DNA of 36,897 bases, taken from JALZIF01 sp964584905. Its GTDB lineage: Bacteria; Gemmatimonadota; Gemmatimonadetes; Gemmatimonadales; Gemmatimonadaceae. Under the pieces are notes generated by a model, which saw nothing but the letters and a program-made list of their open reading frames with translations, was not told the DNA's origin and did not search any database. The stretch is from contig CAZPCC010000305.1 in NCBI GenBank assembly GCA_964584905.1, positions 1 through 36,897 on the forward strand. Direction: 5' to 3'. The position numbers and the translations under genes are program-made. The stretch's first letter is position 1, and the number at the start of each line of letters is the position of its first letter. Below are positions 28,332-36,439 of the stretch, one piece after another.

Positions 28332-31300
28332 TCAATCGACCCGGCGACCTTCGCCGATTCCCGCTATAACAAACCCTGCCCAATAGAACGGATCGGACGT
28401 AGCCGGATTGCGCAGTGCTTCGCGTTGCGCTTCCGACAATGCGGCAACCTCCGAGCGATCCGACAACAGGCCGCGATGCATCCGCGCCATTAGACGGGCG
28501 GTCGAGCGGTCCTCCACCGCCCACAGCGTCGCTATCACGTTCTGCGCGCCGGCACCCAGGAACGCGCGCACCAACCCCACCCAGTCGTCCCCCGCTGGCA
28601 CGTCGGACACCGTCCCCGATGCTAGAGCAGTGTGACAGGCGCTCAGAACCAGGAGCCTCGCCCTCAGCGCGAGGCCGAATACCTCGTGCACTTCCAGACG
28701 CCCGTCCGTGTTCGCTCCGGGACTCAGCTCCACGAACGAAAAGAGCGGGTTGTGTTTGTTGAGCACACCGTACGTCGCCAGGTGCACGATGTCGTACCTT
28801 GAGGCCGATGCCCGGAAGGCCTGCTCGGAAGCAGCGCCGTCGGTCAGCACCGTCGCCTGTCGGCCGTACATCGCCCCGATCGCCTCGACCTCCTCGCGGG
28901 AGCCCGGTAGCGCTCGCGCGCGAGGTGCGAGTGCGAGTACACGCTCGTTACGCGGTTGGGTGCGCGCGTTCAACTGAGCGCGTTCACCCAGCCGCATCCA
29001 TACGGACGCTGAGGGCGCATAACTAATGTCGTAGCGTTCGATGAGGAACTCGTCCTGTTCGCCGCCGCTGATGAGCGCGGCGAAGGGGAGGTAGTTCAGC
29101 TCCGCATGCGGCACGAGGATAAGCTGTCGCACACCGGCAAGCATTCCCGTTGCCTCGATTGGAGCGACAAGGTGCTGGTGGAGTCGCCGCAGAGGCGCCC
29201 GCCAGGCTGGGCGCGATCCAAGTGGCCCTTTTGCAGGCGGCGGCCGGACCAGAGTCCCACGCGCAAAGTCGATAAGAGGCTCGAGCGCCTCCCTTCCGAC
29301 GCCGAGATCCACAATGCGCAGCGCATCCGATGTGACGACGAAGACCACGGTCGTCGAGTCGGATGAGAGATATTCCAGCAGCGCCTGTCCAGGCGCGAGC
29401 CGGCCGGCAACGTCGCGCCACGAGGACACCTCACCGCTCACGATCGGAGCGTACGCCGCTTCCCCATCGCGCAATTCGAGCAGGAGCTGTGCGTACTGTT
29501 CCTGCGCGCGAGCAAGCGCTTCGCGCGTCGCGCCGGATGCGCTGTCCGCGATGTCCGGACCACGCAACACGCTCGGCTCGCCCCCCAGACTCTCGAGGCC
29601 ATCCGTGAGCTCACTGATCCGCCGTCGCAGATCCTGCTCCCGCCTGACTAACAAGGTGTCGCCCGCCGCCGGACTCGCCACTCGGCCCCGCGCGAGCAAC
29701 TCGAGCATCTGGCGCGACCGCATCCGTTCGCTTGCCGCGAATGCCGCGGGCGCGTCGGACCGCGAGTGTTCCACCAACGCGAGCTGCGCGTACACATCCC
29801 ACTTGTCGGCGAGGTACGTTGCCCGCCGTTCCGCGAGCGTGAGCGTGCCGGCCACGCGCTCGATGTCGGCGATCGCCAAACGCAACTCGGCGCCCGCCTC
29901 TACCAGCGCGCCGCGTGCACGCAGCGCTTCTCCGAGGCCCGCGTGCAGTTGCCATGATACCGTAGCTGCCGGGCGCGACCCCAACTGCGCGAGCCCGCGC
30001 CTGTAATGCGCTTCGGCCGCGAGCGGCGCGCCGGCCTCCATCTCCAGATCACCGAGCGCGCTCAGCGCCGCGGCTACGCCAACCACGTCGCGCAGCACGC
30101 GTAGGCTGTCGAGCACTTGCTCCAGCGTCCGCCGCGCACCTGCGAGATCGCCCTGCCGCTGCTGAACGTGACCGATCACGAGACGCGTGAGGGCCGCGGG
30201 GCGTCGGTCACCCACAGACAGCTGCGTCGTCACTGCCCGCTGGAGAAGCTCGAGTGCACGCGGATACTGCCGTCGCTCGACGAGCAGGTGAGCTCTCCCC
30301 TGCTGCGACTCGGCCTGTCCCGCCGGGTTGTTCGCCCGGCGGTACAGCGCCTCCGCTCGAGCGTAGTATCGCTCGGCTTCGGAGTAGATGTTGAGCTGTG
30401 CGGAGAGATCAGCGCGTGCAATCGCCACGCCGGCCGCGAGGTCGGGGTCGGCGGGCACACTTCCGAGCAGCCGCTCTGCTTGGCCGAGCTCCGCGATGGC
30501 ACTCCGGAGGTCACCAGCAGCCGCGCTAACGGACGCGAGGTCACGCCTGACGAGCACGACGTCTGTGGACGCGCCCGTGCGCGCAAAGATCGCCAGCGCC
30601 TCGATCAGACGCGTGCGCGCAGTTCTGTAATCTCCACGGCGGAGCGCCAGCAGGCCAAGATTGTGCAGCACGAGAGCGGCGTCAGCCTCGCTTCCCAACG
30701 ACCGGTAGCTCGCGAGCGCCTCGTCGTATCTGCGAACTGCCTCGGCGTAGTCAGCTTCGAGGCTCGCGGCGTTACCGAGGTTGATTAACGCCGCGGCCGC
30801 CGGTTCGATAAGCTCATGCTTTCTTGCCAGCGACAGGGCTTGCTCGTAATGTGCGCGAGCATCCTCGATCTCGCCCAGATCCGCCGAGAGAAGGCCGAGG
30901 TTGTTGTGGTCGGCGGCTGCGCCGCGCATATCGCCGATCTTGGAGCGGAGGGCGAGAGTACGGACATACAGTTCTCTCGCGCGCCGGAGCTCACCGCGAT
31001 CCTTGGCCACGCTTCCCAACACACCGAGGGCGTTCAGTGACGACCGTCGGTCGCCAATCGCATCTGCAAGCAGGTGCGCGCGATCAAGATAGCTCTGGGC
31101 GCTGTCGAGCTCGCCAGCGCGGTAAAAACCGGCGCCGATGTTGCCAATGGCGCCGGCCATGCCCTCAGTATCCGCAATCGCGGCCGAGCGGTGCAGCGCT
31201 TCGCGCCACAGAGCCAGCGCTGCGTCGACTCCATCGCTGCCAAGCGCGGTATTTCCAGCCCGCCTAACGCTATCGGCGGCGACCTTGGCGGCGCGCTGTG

Positions 31301-31610
31301 TTGGTGACATCTGCCCGAAGCGCGCGACCTGGGAAAGCGGAAACGAGTCCTGCCACACCGCCGCGTATGCAGCGCCGACGCGTTGCGCTCGGGCAAGCAC
31401 GTCACTCGCGTCGCCTGCACGCCCTTGTCCGGTCTGCACCAGCATGAGGCGAATGGCCTCGCGAGCGTCGTCGGGATGCGCCCGCACCGCCCTGAGCAGC
31501 GACTCACGGTCGTCGCGACCAGCGAGTTGTTGGAGCTGATGGACCTGCGGAAACTGCGCTTGAGCGCTGATGGCAAGCGTGGTTCCCATGAGCGCGACAG
31601 CGAATCTCAC
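28332..31610 (-). CDS. secreted TPR-CHAT protein
   Basis: 1092 residues. An N-terminal Sec signal (MRFAVALMGTTLAISAQAQ) predicts export, unlike cytoplasmic CHAT proteases of immune systems. About 120-640 are TPRs (AIGNIGAGFYRAGELDSAQSYLDRA, DHNNLGLLSADLGEIEDARAHYEQA and others). About 760-1085 are the CHAT domain, a caspase-like fold of clan CD. The Cys of the dyad is present (Cys992 in LLVLSACHTALA), but the usual ATHG is ATYG: Tyr947 replaces the His before Gly, leaving only His943 nearby. Activity is therefore doubtful. Its start overlaps the anti-sigma stop by four bases (ATGA). Confidence 0.93.
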   Translation of the reverse strand: MRFAVALMGTTLAISAQAQFPQVHQLQQLAGRDDRESLLRAVRAHPDDAREAIRLMLVQTGQGRAGDASDVLARAQRVGAAYAAVWQDSFPLSQVARFGQMSPTQRAAKVAADSVRRAGNTALGSDGVDAALALWREALHRSAAIADTEGMAGAIGNIGAGFYRAGELDSAQSYLDRAHLLADAIGDRRSSLNALGVLGSVAKDRGELRRARELYVRTLALRSKIGDMRGAAADHNNLGLLSADLGEIEDARAHYEQALSLARKHELIEPAAAALINLGNAASLEADYAEAVRRYDEALASYRSLGSEADAALVLHNLGLLALRRGDYRTARTRLIEALAIFARTGASTDVVLVRRDLASVSAAAGDLRSAIAELGQAERLLGSVPADPDLAAGVAIARADLSAQLNIYSEAERYYARAEALYRRANNPAGQAESQQGRAHLLVERRQYPRALELLQRAVTTQLSVGDRRPAALTRLVIGHVQQRQGDLAGARRTLEQVLDSLRVLRDVVGVAAALSALGDLEMEAGAPLAAEAHYRRGLAQLGSRPAATVSWQLHAGLGEALRARGALVEAGAELRLAIADIERVAGTLTLAERRATYLADKWDVYAQLALVEHSRSDAPAAFAASERMRSRQMLELLARGRVASPAAGDTLLVRREQDLRRRISELTDGLESLGGEPSVLRGPDIADSASGATREALARAQEQYAQLLLELRDGEAAYAPIVSGEVSSWRDVAGRLAPGQALLEYLSSDSTTVVFVVTSDALRIVDLGVGREALEPLIDFARGTLVRPPPAKGPLGSRPAWRAPLRRLHQHLVAPIEATGMLAGVRQLILVPHAELNYLPFAALISGGEQDEFLIERYDISYAPSASVWMRLGERAQLNARTQPRNERVLALAPRARALPGSREEVEAIGAMYGRQATVLTDGAASEQAFRASASRYDIVHLATYGVLNKHNPLFSFVELSPGANTDGRLEVHEVFGLALRARLLVLSACHTALASGTVSDVPAGDDWVGLVRAFLGAGAQNVIATLWAVEDRSTARLMARMHRGLLSDRSEVAALSEAQREALRNPATSDPFYWAGFVIAGIGEGRRVD

Positions 31611-32194
31611 GGCCGGCTGCCAGAGCGAAGCATGAACTCGACGAGTTCTGACGAGGCCACTCGATCGAAGCCGGTGCGTGCCTCGACTCTCCAGTAGTAG
31701 GATGTCCCAGCGCGAAGCCGTAAGGCACCCGGCGGCGACGAGACGGTGTCTGTGGTTTCCCGTTCCCAGATGACCGAACCTTCTCGATCGAATAGGCGCA
31801 CGCGGTAATTGTCGGCGTAAGGCACAGAGGACCAGATGAGCGCCGACGCAGAATCAACCGTGCCGATAGGTGCGACGGCACGCGGCGCAACGGTCGCCGT
31901 TACCGGCGCTTCACGGTGTTGCGGTTCACGCAGCTCGTTGCCGTCGCGCGACCATAACAACAGCAGTACGACGGCTGCTGCTGCCGTCGCCGTAATCCAC
32001 ACTTGCCGGTTTGCACGCTGCCTTTGCCGCACTGGCCCGACGATGGTCAAGACATCCGCGACTTCCGCACGGCATTCGGCGCACGTGGCCATGTGCATTT
32101 GCAGTCTTGCTCGCACGTCTGCCGGAAGTCCCTCATCAGCATACGCCGCTACCTCGTCCGGCCGCAGATGCCGCTCGAATTCTCCGGCGGTCAC
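31607..32194 (-). CDS. membrane zinc-finger anti-sigma factor with FN3-like domain
   Basis: 195 residues from the GTG at 32194, chosen for AGGAG six nt upstream; a TTG at 32224 adds 10 residues without a site. Residues about 5-55 are a zf-HC2/anti-sigma domain with His-x3-Cys-x2-Cys in HMATCAECRAEV. A membrane helix (about 72-88, VWITATAAAAVVLLLLW) leads to an extracytoplasmic FN3-like domain (about 115-190, NYRVRLFDREGSVIWE, SYYWRVEA). It should hold the ECF factor encoded upstream until an envelope signal releases it. It overlaps the CHAT gene by ATGA, tying the two products together. Confidence 0.88.
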   Translation of the reverse strand: MTAGEFERHLRPDEVAAYADEGLPADVRARLQMHMATCAECRAEVADVLTIVGPVRQRQRANRQVWITATAAAAVVLLLLWSRDGNELREPQHREAPVTATVAPRAVAPIGTVDSASALIWSSVPYADNYRVRLFDREGSVIWERETTDTVSSPPGALRLRAGTSYYWRVEARTGFDRVASSELVEFMLRSGSRP

Positions 32195-32233
32195 CTCTCG
32201 CTCCTCAGCACAGATTGCGTCCAATGATCACAT

Positions 32234-32268
32234 CCGTTGAGTGAATCCACCTCATAGTCATTCAACGG
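32234..32268. other. hairpin between sigma and anti-sigma genes
   Basis: Arms CCGTTGA (32234-32240) and TCAACGG (32262-32268) with a 21-nt loop in the 133-bp gap between the ECF stop and the anti-sigma start. No T-run follows on either strand. It could attenuate transcription or stabilise RNA to set the sigma to anti-sigma ratio (inference). Confidence 0.35.
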
Positions 32269-32327
32269 ACAGATCCTAAGCCTTTGCTGTCGCACCAAGT
32301 CGAGCCTGGCCCCGCGCAGAAAACCGC

Positions 32328-32906
32328 TCATGCCTCGGGCCCCTCAACGCCGCGGCGAGCAAGGGAGCGCCGCAACGTTGCGACCACTATCCTGAGACGG
32401 CGGTAGACGTGGAATACGGTCGGCAGACCGAGCATTTTCGCGATCTCACGCACCGGCCGGTCGTCCGCGAAGCGGAGAGCGAGCAATAGCTGGTCAGGGG
32501 GATCAAGTTCGGCCATCGCGAGGTGCAAGATCGTCGCCAGCTCCTCGCTGCGAATCATCGCGTCCGGACTGTCTGCCGCGGAGGTCGTCAGGCTATCAGG
32601 ATCCACTTCCACGCCGAGCAGGTCGGTGAGCTTTCGCCGTGCAGCGTGCTCGGCTCTTTGCGCGTCGTTCCCACTGCGTGGCCGGCCGTAGCGACGGCGA
32701 AAGTGATCCAGCAGCAGCCGCCGCGTGACTACGACGAGCCACGTCGTAAAGCGGGTCTTGCCATCTGGTACATACGCGCGCAGACGGTGGCAATCGTCCT
32801 CTCGCAGTGCCTCTAGCACGTACGCATAGCCGTCCATTGCCGCATCGCGGTCGCGCGCGAGTGTGCCGCAGGTACGCAGGAGGATATCGTTATAAGCTGC
32901 GACCAA
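32328..32906 (-). CDS. ECF sigma factor of the CHAT operon
   Basis: At least 192 residues. Region 2 includes DRDAAMDGYAYVLEAL and FTTWLVVVTRRLLLDHFRRRYGR; region 4 includes LDPPDQLLLALRFADDRPVREIAKMLGLPTVFHVYRRL, with a divergent recognition helix (FHVYRRL). A TTG at 32906 is the first standard start, but it cuts into region 2: the same frame stays open upstream to about 33100 and encodes a plausible continuation (SAEAGAEYENAWADL) without any ATG, GTG or TTG; a CTG at 32961-32963 is possible. The true start is thus unresolved. Its stop lies 133 bp before the anti-sigma start. Confidence 0.85.
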   Translation of the reverse strand: MVAAYNDILLRTCGTLARDRDAAMDGYAYVLEALREDDCHRLRAYVPDGKTRFTTWLVVVTRRLLLDHFRRRYGRPRSGNDAQRAEHAARRKLTDLLGVEVDPDSLTTSAADSPDAMIRSEELATILHLAMAELDPPDQLLLALRFADDRPVREIAKMLGLPTVFHVYRRLRIVVATLRRSLARRGVEGPEA

Positions 32907-33194
32907 GTCCGCCCAAGCGTTTTCGTATTCCGCACCGGCTTCCGCGCTGAGGAGGCGGGTCAGCGCTGGTGGCGAGCCGGGGTTGAAGGCACTTTCGTCC
33001 GTAGGAACCCCCGCGGCTGGAGTGCGAGCTAGCTCACGAGAGAATCTCTGAAAAAAATGACTGGGCTGGCCTCCAACTTGACGTGGTGCCGTTTTAGCGT
33101 CGGTGGGAGTTCACCAGTACTACATGCAGTCAATGAAGCGTCTCACAACAAACTTTGGCGTTCAATCATTCATTTCGAAATGGTTGTGCACAAG

Positions 33195-33408
33195 GGCCCA
33201 ACCCGAACAGCATTCCCGTCAGCAGCCGCGTCACGGCCACCGCCGGGGCCGCCCCGGCGATCGCGCCGCCTATCGAGAGGGCGACACCGCCGCCCAGCAC
33301 CAGCCTGGCCACGTCCGCGCCTTTGGCGCCGACTGCGGATGCTGAATTCGCGCATGCGCTGCGCCACCGGGTACCACTGACGCTGTACACTCGGGCCGCC
33401 GCGCACGG
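33195..33408 (-). pseudogene. ADOP permease remnant A (C-terminal part)
   Basis: The minus strand encodes GADVARLVLGGGVALSIGG and TRLLTGMLFGL, near-identical to the end of the intact ADOP protein (matching DNA at about 19690-19895). Relative to the intact copy it has a 5-bp loss near 33340 and a 1-bp loss near 33377, so the frame changes twice: YPVAQRMREFSIR is read in another frame. It ends before the real C-terminus and has no start. The rest of 32907-33487 holds the upstream extension of the sigma-factor frame (to about 33100) and no other gene. Confidence 0.85.
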
Positions 33409-33487
33409 CGTCGCTCCGTTACGCAGGTCGTGCAACCTTCCATGGCGCCGGAATCACTCAGGTGCACCGATACCCAGAGGTTCCACC

Positions 33488-34126
33488 ATGCGTTCATTCG
33501 TCCTTTGCCTGGCCGCGGCCGCGGCGACAGGCACGCCGTCCTACGCACAGAGCTACGGCACGGGCCAGTCCGGCTCGCGCGCGCTGCTGCCAGAGCTGGA
33601 AGAGATCGCCTTGGCGCGAAGTGCGGCGCCGGCCGGACTATCCGATTCCGCGACTGTCTACGTCCTTGGCGACTCGGTGTACACCGTTGCCGTTCGTGGA
33701 ACCAATGGTGCGGCGTGCTATGTGTCGCGCGACTGGCTTCAATCGATAGAACCACACTGCTTCGACGCAGAGGGCGCCGCGACTGTGCTCCCGATGGCGA
33801 TGCACCGGGTGGAGCTGCTGCACCAGGGCCGCACGGCCGACGAGGCGGACCGCGAGATAGCGGACGGGCTCCTCAGCGGCAGATTTCGCATCCCGGCGCG
33901 TCCGGTCGTATCGTACATGTTGTCAGGCGCGCAACAGCTCGTGAGCAGCGAAGGGAGAAAGGTTGGCGCCTGGAAGCCGCATGTAATGATCTACTACCCC
34001 TATTGGACTGTCGCGGGAGCCGTGGGACCCGAGGTGATGATGGTGGACGCCGGCAAGCCTACGGCAAACCTGGTCGTGGTAGTCCCAACGTTCGTCCAGC
34101 CGAAAATGGGCGTCACGCCCAGGTAA
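33488..34126 (+). CDS. secreted protein of unknown function
   Basis: 212 residues from the ATG at 33488; an apparent longer frame runs back into the ADOP remnant and is not credible. Sec signal about 1-21 (cleavage after SYAQ). The mature protein has no motif I can name but looks like a conserved family: EIALARSAAPAGLSDSATVYVL, RGTNGAACYVSRDW, EPHCFDAEG with two Cys likely paired, and a C-terminus with YYPYWTVAG. Its stop overlaps the next gene's start (TAATG), which ties it to the ECF factor. Confidence 0.75.
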   Translation: MRSFVLCLAAAAATGTPSYAQSYGTGQSGSRALLPELEEIALARSAAPAGLSDSATVYVLGDSVYTVAVRGTNGAACYVSRDWLQSIEPHCFDAEGAATVLPMAMHRVELLHQGRTADEADREIADGLLSGRFRIPARPVVSYMLSGAQQLVSSEGRKVGAWKPHVMIYYPYWTVAGAVGPEVMMVDAGKPTANLVVVVPTFVQPKMGVTPR

Positions 34127-34668
34127 TGAGCGAGACCGACGACCGCGCACTCGTCGATGACTTGTTGCACCGTGGCGACGAGCGAGCGTTCGCGGTCCTC
34201 TACGCACGCCACACACCTGTGCTCTTCGGCCTCGCGCTCCGGCTCTCCGGCGGGCGGGACGGAGAGGCGCAGGACGTGGTGCATGACGCATGGGTTCGCG
34301 CGGTTGAGCGCCTGGCGACGTTCGAGTGGCGGTCCGAATTAGCCACCTGGCTGTGCGGCTTCGTCGTCCTCCGCTGGCGCGAGCTGGCGCGGGAACAGGG
34401 CAGGCGGGACGAGGTTCCTATCGATGACGCGGGATTGAGCGCGGAAGACCGGAGGCTGGAGGGCACGTTCGACCGCCTGGTGCTGGAGCAGGCAGTAGCC
34501 GGCCTCGCTGCCGGGTATCGCGAAGTACTTCTCCTGCACGACGTGTACGGTTACACGCACGCCGAGATAGGCACGATGCTCGGAGTCGAAGCGGGAACAT
34601 CGAAGAGTCAACTCGCGCGCGCGCGCCGAGCCTTACGAATCGCACTCGACGAGAGTGAAGGAGCCTAG
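34126..34668 (+). CDS. ECF sigma factor
   Basis: 180 residues, ATG at 34126 overlapping the previous stop as TAATG. Region 2 about 20-90 (FAVLYARHTPVLFGLALRLS, DVVHDAWVRAVERLATFEW, ELATWLCGFVVLRWREL), linker, and region 4 about 120-175 (LAAGYREVLLLHDVYGYTHAEIGTMLGVEAGTSKSQLARARRAL). All standard sigma-70 r2/r4 features are visible. The product of the following gene is the probable regulator; ECF groups linked to YCII-domain proteins are known, and that domain is fused downstream here. Confidence 0.94.
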   Translation: MSETDDRALVDDLLHRGDERAFAVLYARHTPVLFGLALRLSGGRDGEAQDVVHDAWVRAVERLATFEWRSELATWLCGFVVLRWRELAREQGRRDEVPIDDAGLSAEDRRLEGTFDRLVLEQAVAGLAAGYREVLLLHDVYGYTHAEIGTMLGVEAGTSKSQLARARRALRIALDESEGA

Positions 34669-34672
34669 AAGC

Positions 34673-35242
34673 ATGGAGGACCATCCCGGGAAGCACGATC
34701 CGCTGCGAGCACTGGACCGCGGCATCGATCCGCCTGTCGCGCTGGAGCGCCGTGTGCGTCGTACGCTCACCGCTCGCGGCCTGCTGCGGCGCCCTTCTTC
34801 GGCCTTGCGCCGCGCTGCGGCCGCTGCCGCCGCCATCGCACTGTTCGCCGCGGGATATCTGACCGGCGAGGCGGGCCGGTACGGTCCGGTCGAGCCTGAC
34901 GGGGTTGGACGTTATGTGCTCTTTCTATATGAGGACACGGCGTTCGACACATCCCGGCCCGAGATGGAGCTGGTGACGGAGTACTCGGCGTGGGCGGCCG
35001 CGCTGCGCGAGCGGGGACGGCTCGAGATCGGCGAGAAGCTTGCCGCCGCGGAGATCCTGCTCGAGGGTCAGGCGGGTTCGGTAGTCGTCGGCGAGCGCGG
35101 AGCGGACGCGGAGGCCGGCGCGCTCACGGGATTATTCGTCATCCGGGCGGCGAGCGCGTCCGAGGCGCTGAGCATCGCGCGGACCTGTCCACACCTCAAG
35201 TACGGAGGCAGGATAGCGGTGCGGGCGATCGTCGGCACGTAG
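34673..35242 (+). CDS. membrane protein: anti-sigma-like N-terminus fused to YCII domain
   Basis: 189 residues from the ATG at 34673 (GGAG about 10 nt upstream, inside the end of the sigma gene); a GTG at 34655 is less likely. The first about 45 residues resemble the short cytoplasmic part of an anti-sigma (PLRALDRGIDPPVALERRVRRTL) but lack a zinc finger. A membrane helix (about 48-68) is followed by a YCII/DGPF-like domain (about 80-187: GRYVLFLYEDTAFD, LRERGRLEIGEKLAAAE, ALTGLFVIRAASASEALSIARTCPHL, IAVRAIVG). It is 4 bp behind the sigma gene and probably binds its product. The fusion of YCII to a membrane anchor is uncommon in my experience. Confidence 0.75.
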   Translation: MEDHPGKHDPLRALDRGIDPPVALERRVRRTLTARGLLRRPSSALRRAAAAAAAIALFAAGYLTGEAGRYGPVEPDGVGRYVLFLYEDTAFDTSRPEMELVTEYSAWAAALRERGRLEIGEKLAAAEILLEGQAGSVVVGERGADAEAGALTGLFVIRAASASEALSIARTCPHLKYGGRIAVRAIVGT

Positions 35243-35250
35243 GCCGGCAG

Positions 35251-35312
35251 CTCCATGCGTTGCGCGACCTGGTACGAACTGACGCCGTACACCCCGGCCG
35301 CGGCGAGCATCG
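35251..35312 (-). pseudogene. ADOP permease remnant B
   Basis: The minus strand encodes LAAAGVYGVSSYQVAQRM, matching LAAAGVYGVMSYHVAQRM of the intact ADOP protein. It stops within about 60 bp on both sides. It is the part directly upstream of, and slightly overlapping, remnant A in the original gene, and it has the same orientation. The three-gene sigma operon lies between A and B. Confidence 0.75.
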
Positions 35313-35332
35313 TCAGGCGCGGCGTTGCAACA

Positions 35333-36076
35333 TCATCGGGGCTTGACAGCTTCGAATAACGCGAACCGGCCTTCGTCCACTGTTATCGCAACCCCGGTGA
35401 ACCCCCGCATCTCGGCCATCGTCTCGAGGAACTCGGGATGATAGAAACGGAATATCCGCCGCCCACCCGCTTGCACCGCTTCATCCCTGAACCAGCGCAA
35501 GCCCCCGGGGGACATGAAGTTGTCGAAGTTGAACCAGAGCGCGGCACCGGGCTTCAGCACCCGGTAGAACTCCTGCAACAAGAAGTCGGTCTCGTCAGGG
35601 TCGATATGCTCGAAGACCCCGTTTGCGAAGGCGAAATCGACTGATCGATCGGCCACCTGGGGGAACAGAGGCCGGTTGAATTAATGGATTCGAAACCGCC
35701 CCTTACCGCGCAAATACTCGTTTAGCCAATCACAAACGAGCGTCGAATAGTCGACGAGGATCATCTCGCGGCATCGGGGCAGCACGTGCCTGCTGTAGCG
35801 TCCGCTTCCGGGACCCAGCTCCAGCACTACCGATTGAGCATCAATCCTGGGGAACAGATGCCAGCGCGCGTTTTCCAGTGCGCTGCCGCGCCACTCCCGG
35901 TCGCCCACATCGTTAGGATCGAGTCCCGAGGCCTTCGCTTCAGCGATCCAACCCGCGAATTCCTCATCCCACGGCTTCTCCGCTCGATCCGGCACGAGCT
36001 GAACTCCGAAGCGGTGTAACAGCGAATTCGTCCCGTTCAGGGCGCGTCGCCTCAGCCGCCGGACCAGTTTCTTCAT
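35333..36076 (-). pseudogene. class I SAM methyltransferase gene with one in-frame stop
   Basis: The reading frame from the ATG at 36076 to the stop at 35333 is continuous except for one TAA at 35681-35683. The N-terminal piece has the SAM-binding motif VVLELGPGSGRYSRHVL and MILVDYS; the C-terminal piece has DRSVDFAFANGVFEHIDPDE and YRVLKPGAALWFNFDNF, the conserved rest of the fold. Because both halves are in the same frame and well conserved, the break is a single recent change or a sequencing error, not long decay. Substrate unknown. Start at 36076 picked for GAGGG about 11 nt upstream; it follows the small gene to its right by 7 bp. Confidence 0.85.
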
Positions 36077-36083
36077 CGGCCGA

Positions 36084-36395
36084 TCAGCCCTCAATCTTGT
36101 AGATCTCCCGCTTGCCGTGATCGACGAGATCGTGATACCCCTTCATGATCTCCTCGTACTTCTTCATGTCCTCCTCTGATCCCTCCGGATTGGACATCAT
36201 TTGCTCGAACGCCTGGAGGTCCGGCACCTCCATCTCTGCCACGATCGTCCAGTAACGCTCCCCCGCGAAGTCGGTCATGATACGCATTGGCGGCATGTTC
36301 ATCCCTTCGCCAAGCTTTGACATTGCGAGAAACTTCTCGACCATTGGGCGCACCTTGCCCGGTTTGCAATACATGACTTCCCGAATCAGGTACAT
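36084..36395 (-). CDS. small ferredoxin-fold (dimeric alpha/beta barrel) protein
   Basis: 103 residues from the ATG at 36395, supported by CGGAGA upstream; a longer frame has no ribosome site and non-conserved sequence. The layout (YLIREVMYCKPGKVRPMVEKFLAM, then RIMTDFAGERYWTIVAEMEV, then a long acidic helix and REIYKIEG) fits the NIPSNAP/ABM-like dimeric alpha-beta barrel group. Such proteins often act as small oxygenases or binding proteins, but no catalytic residue is evident. It is first in an operon with the broken methyltransferase gene. Confidence 0.75.
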   Translation of the reverse strand: MYLIREVMYCKPGKVRPMVEKFLAMSKLGEGMNMPPMRIMTDFAGERYWTIVAEMEVPDLQAFEQMMSNPEGSEEDMKKYEEIMKGYHDLVDHGKREIYKIEG

Positions 36396-36439
36396 GGGTT
36401 TCTCCGCTCGAGGGCCGAGGTTAGTCGTCTGGTCGCTCA

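Noticed and set aside
28320..28332. Short hairpin ACCTCA-G-TGAGGT after the CHAT stop
   Set aside because: Single-base loop and no T-run; not convincing as a terminator.
33155..33487. Longer frame in front of the secreted protein at 33488
   Set aside because: It translates the antisense of the ADOP remnant and has no ribosome site; the Sec signal begins at 33488.
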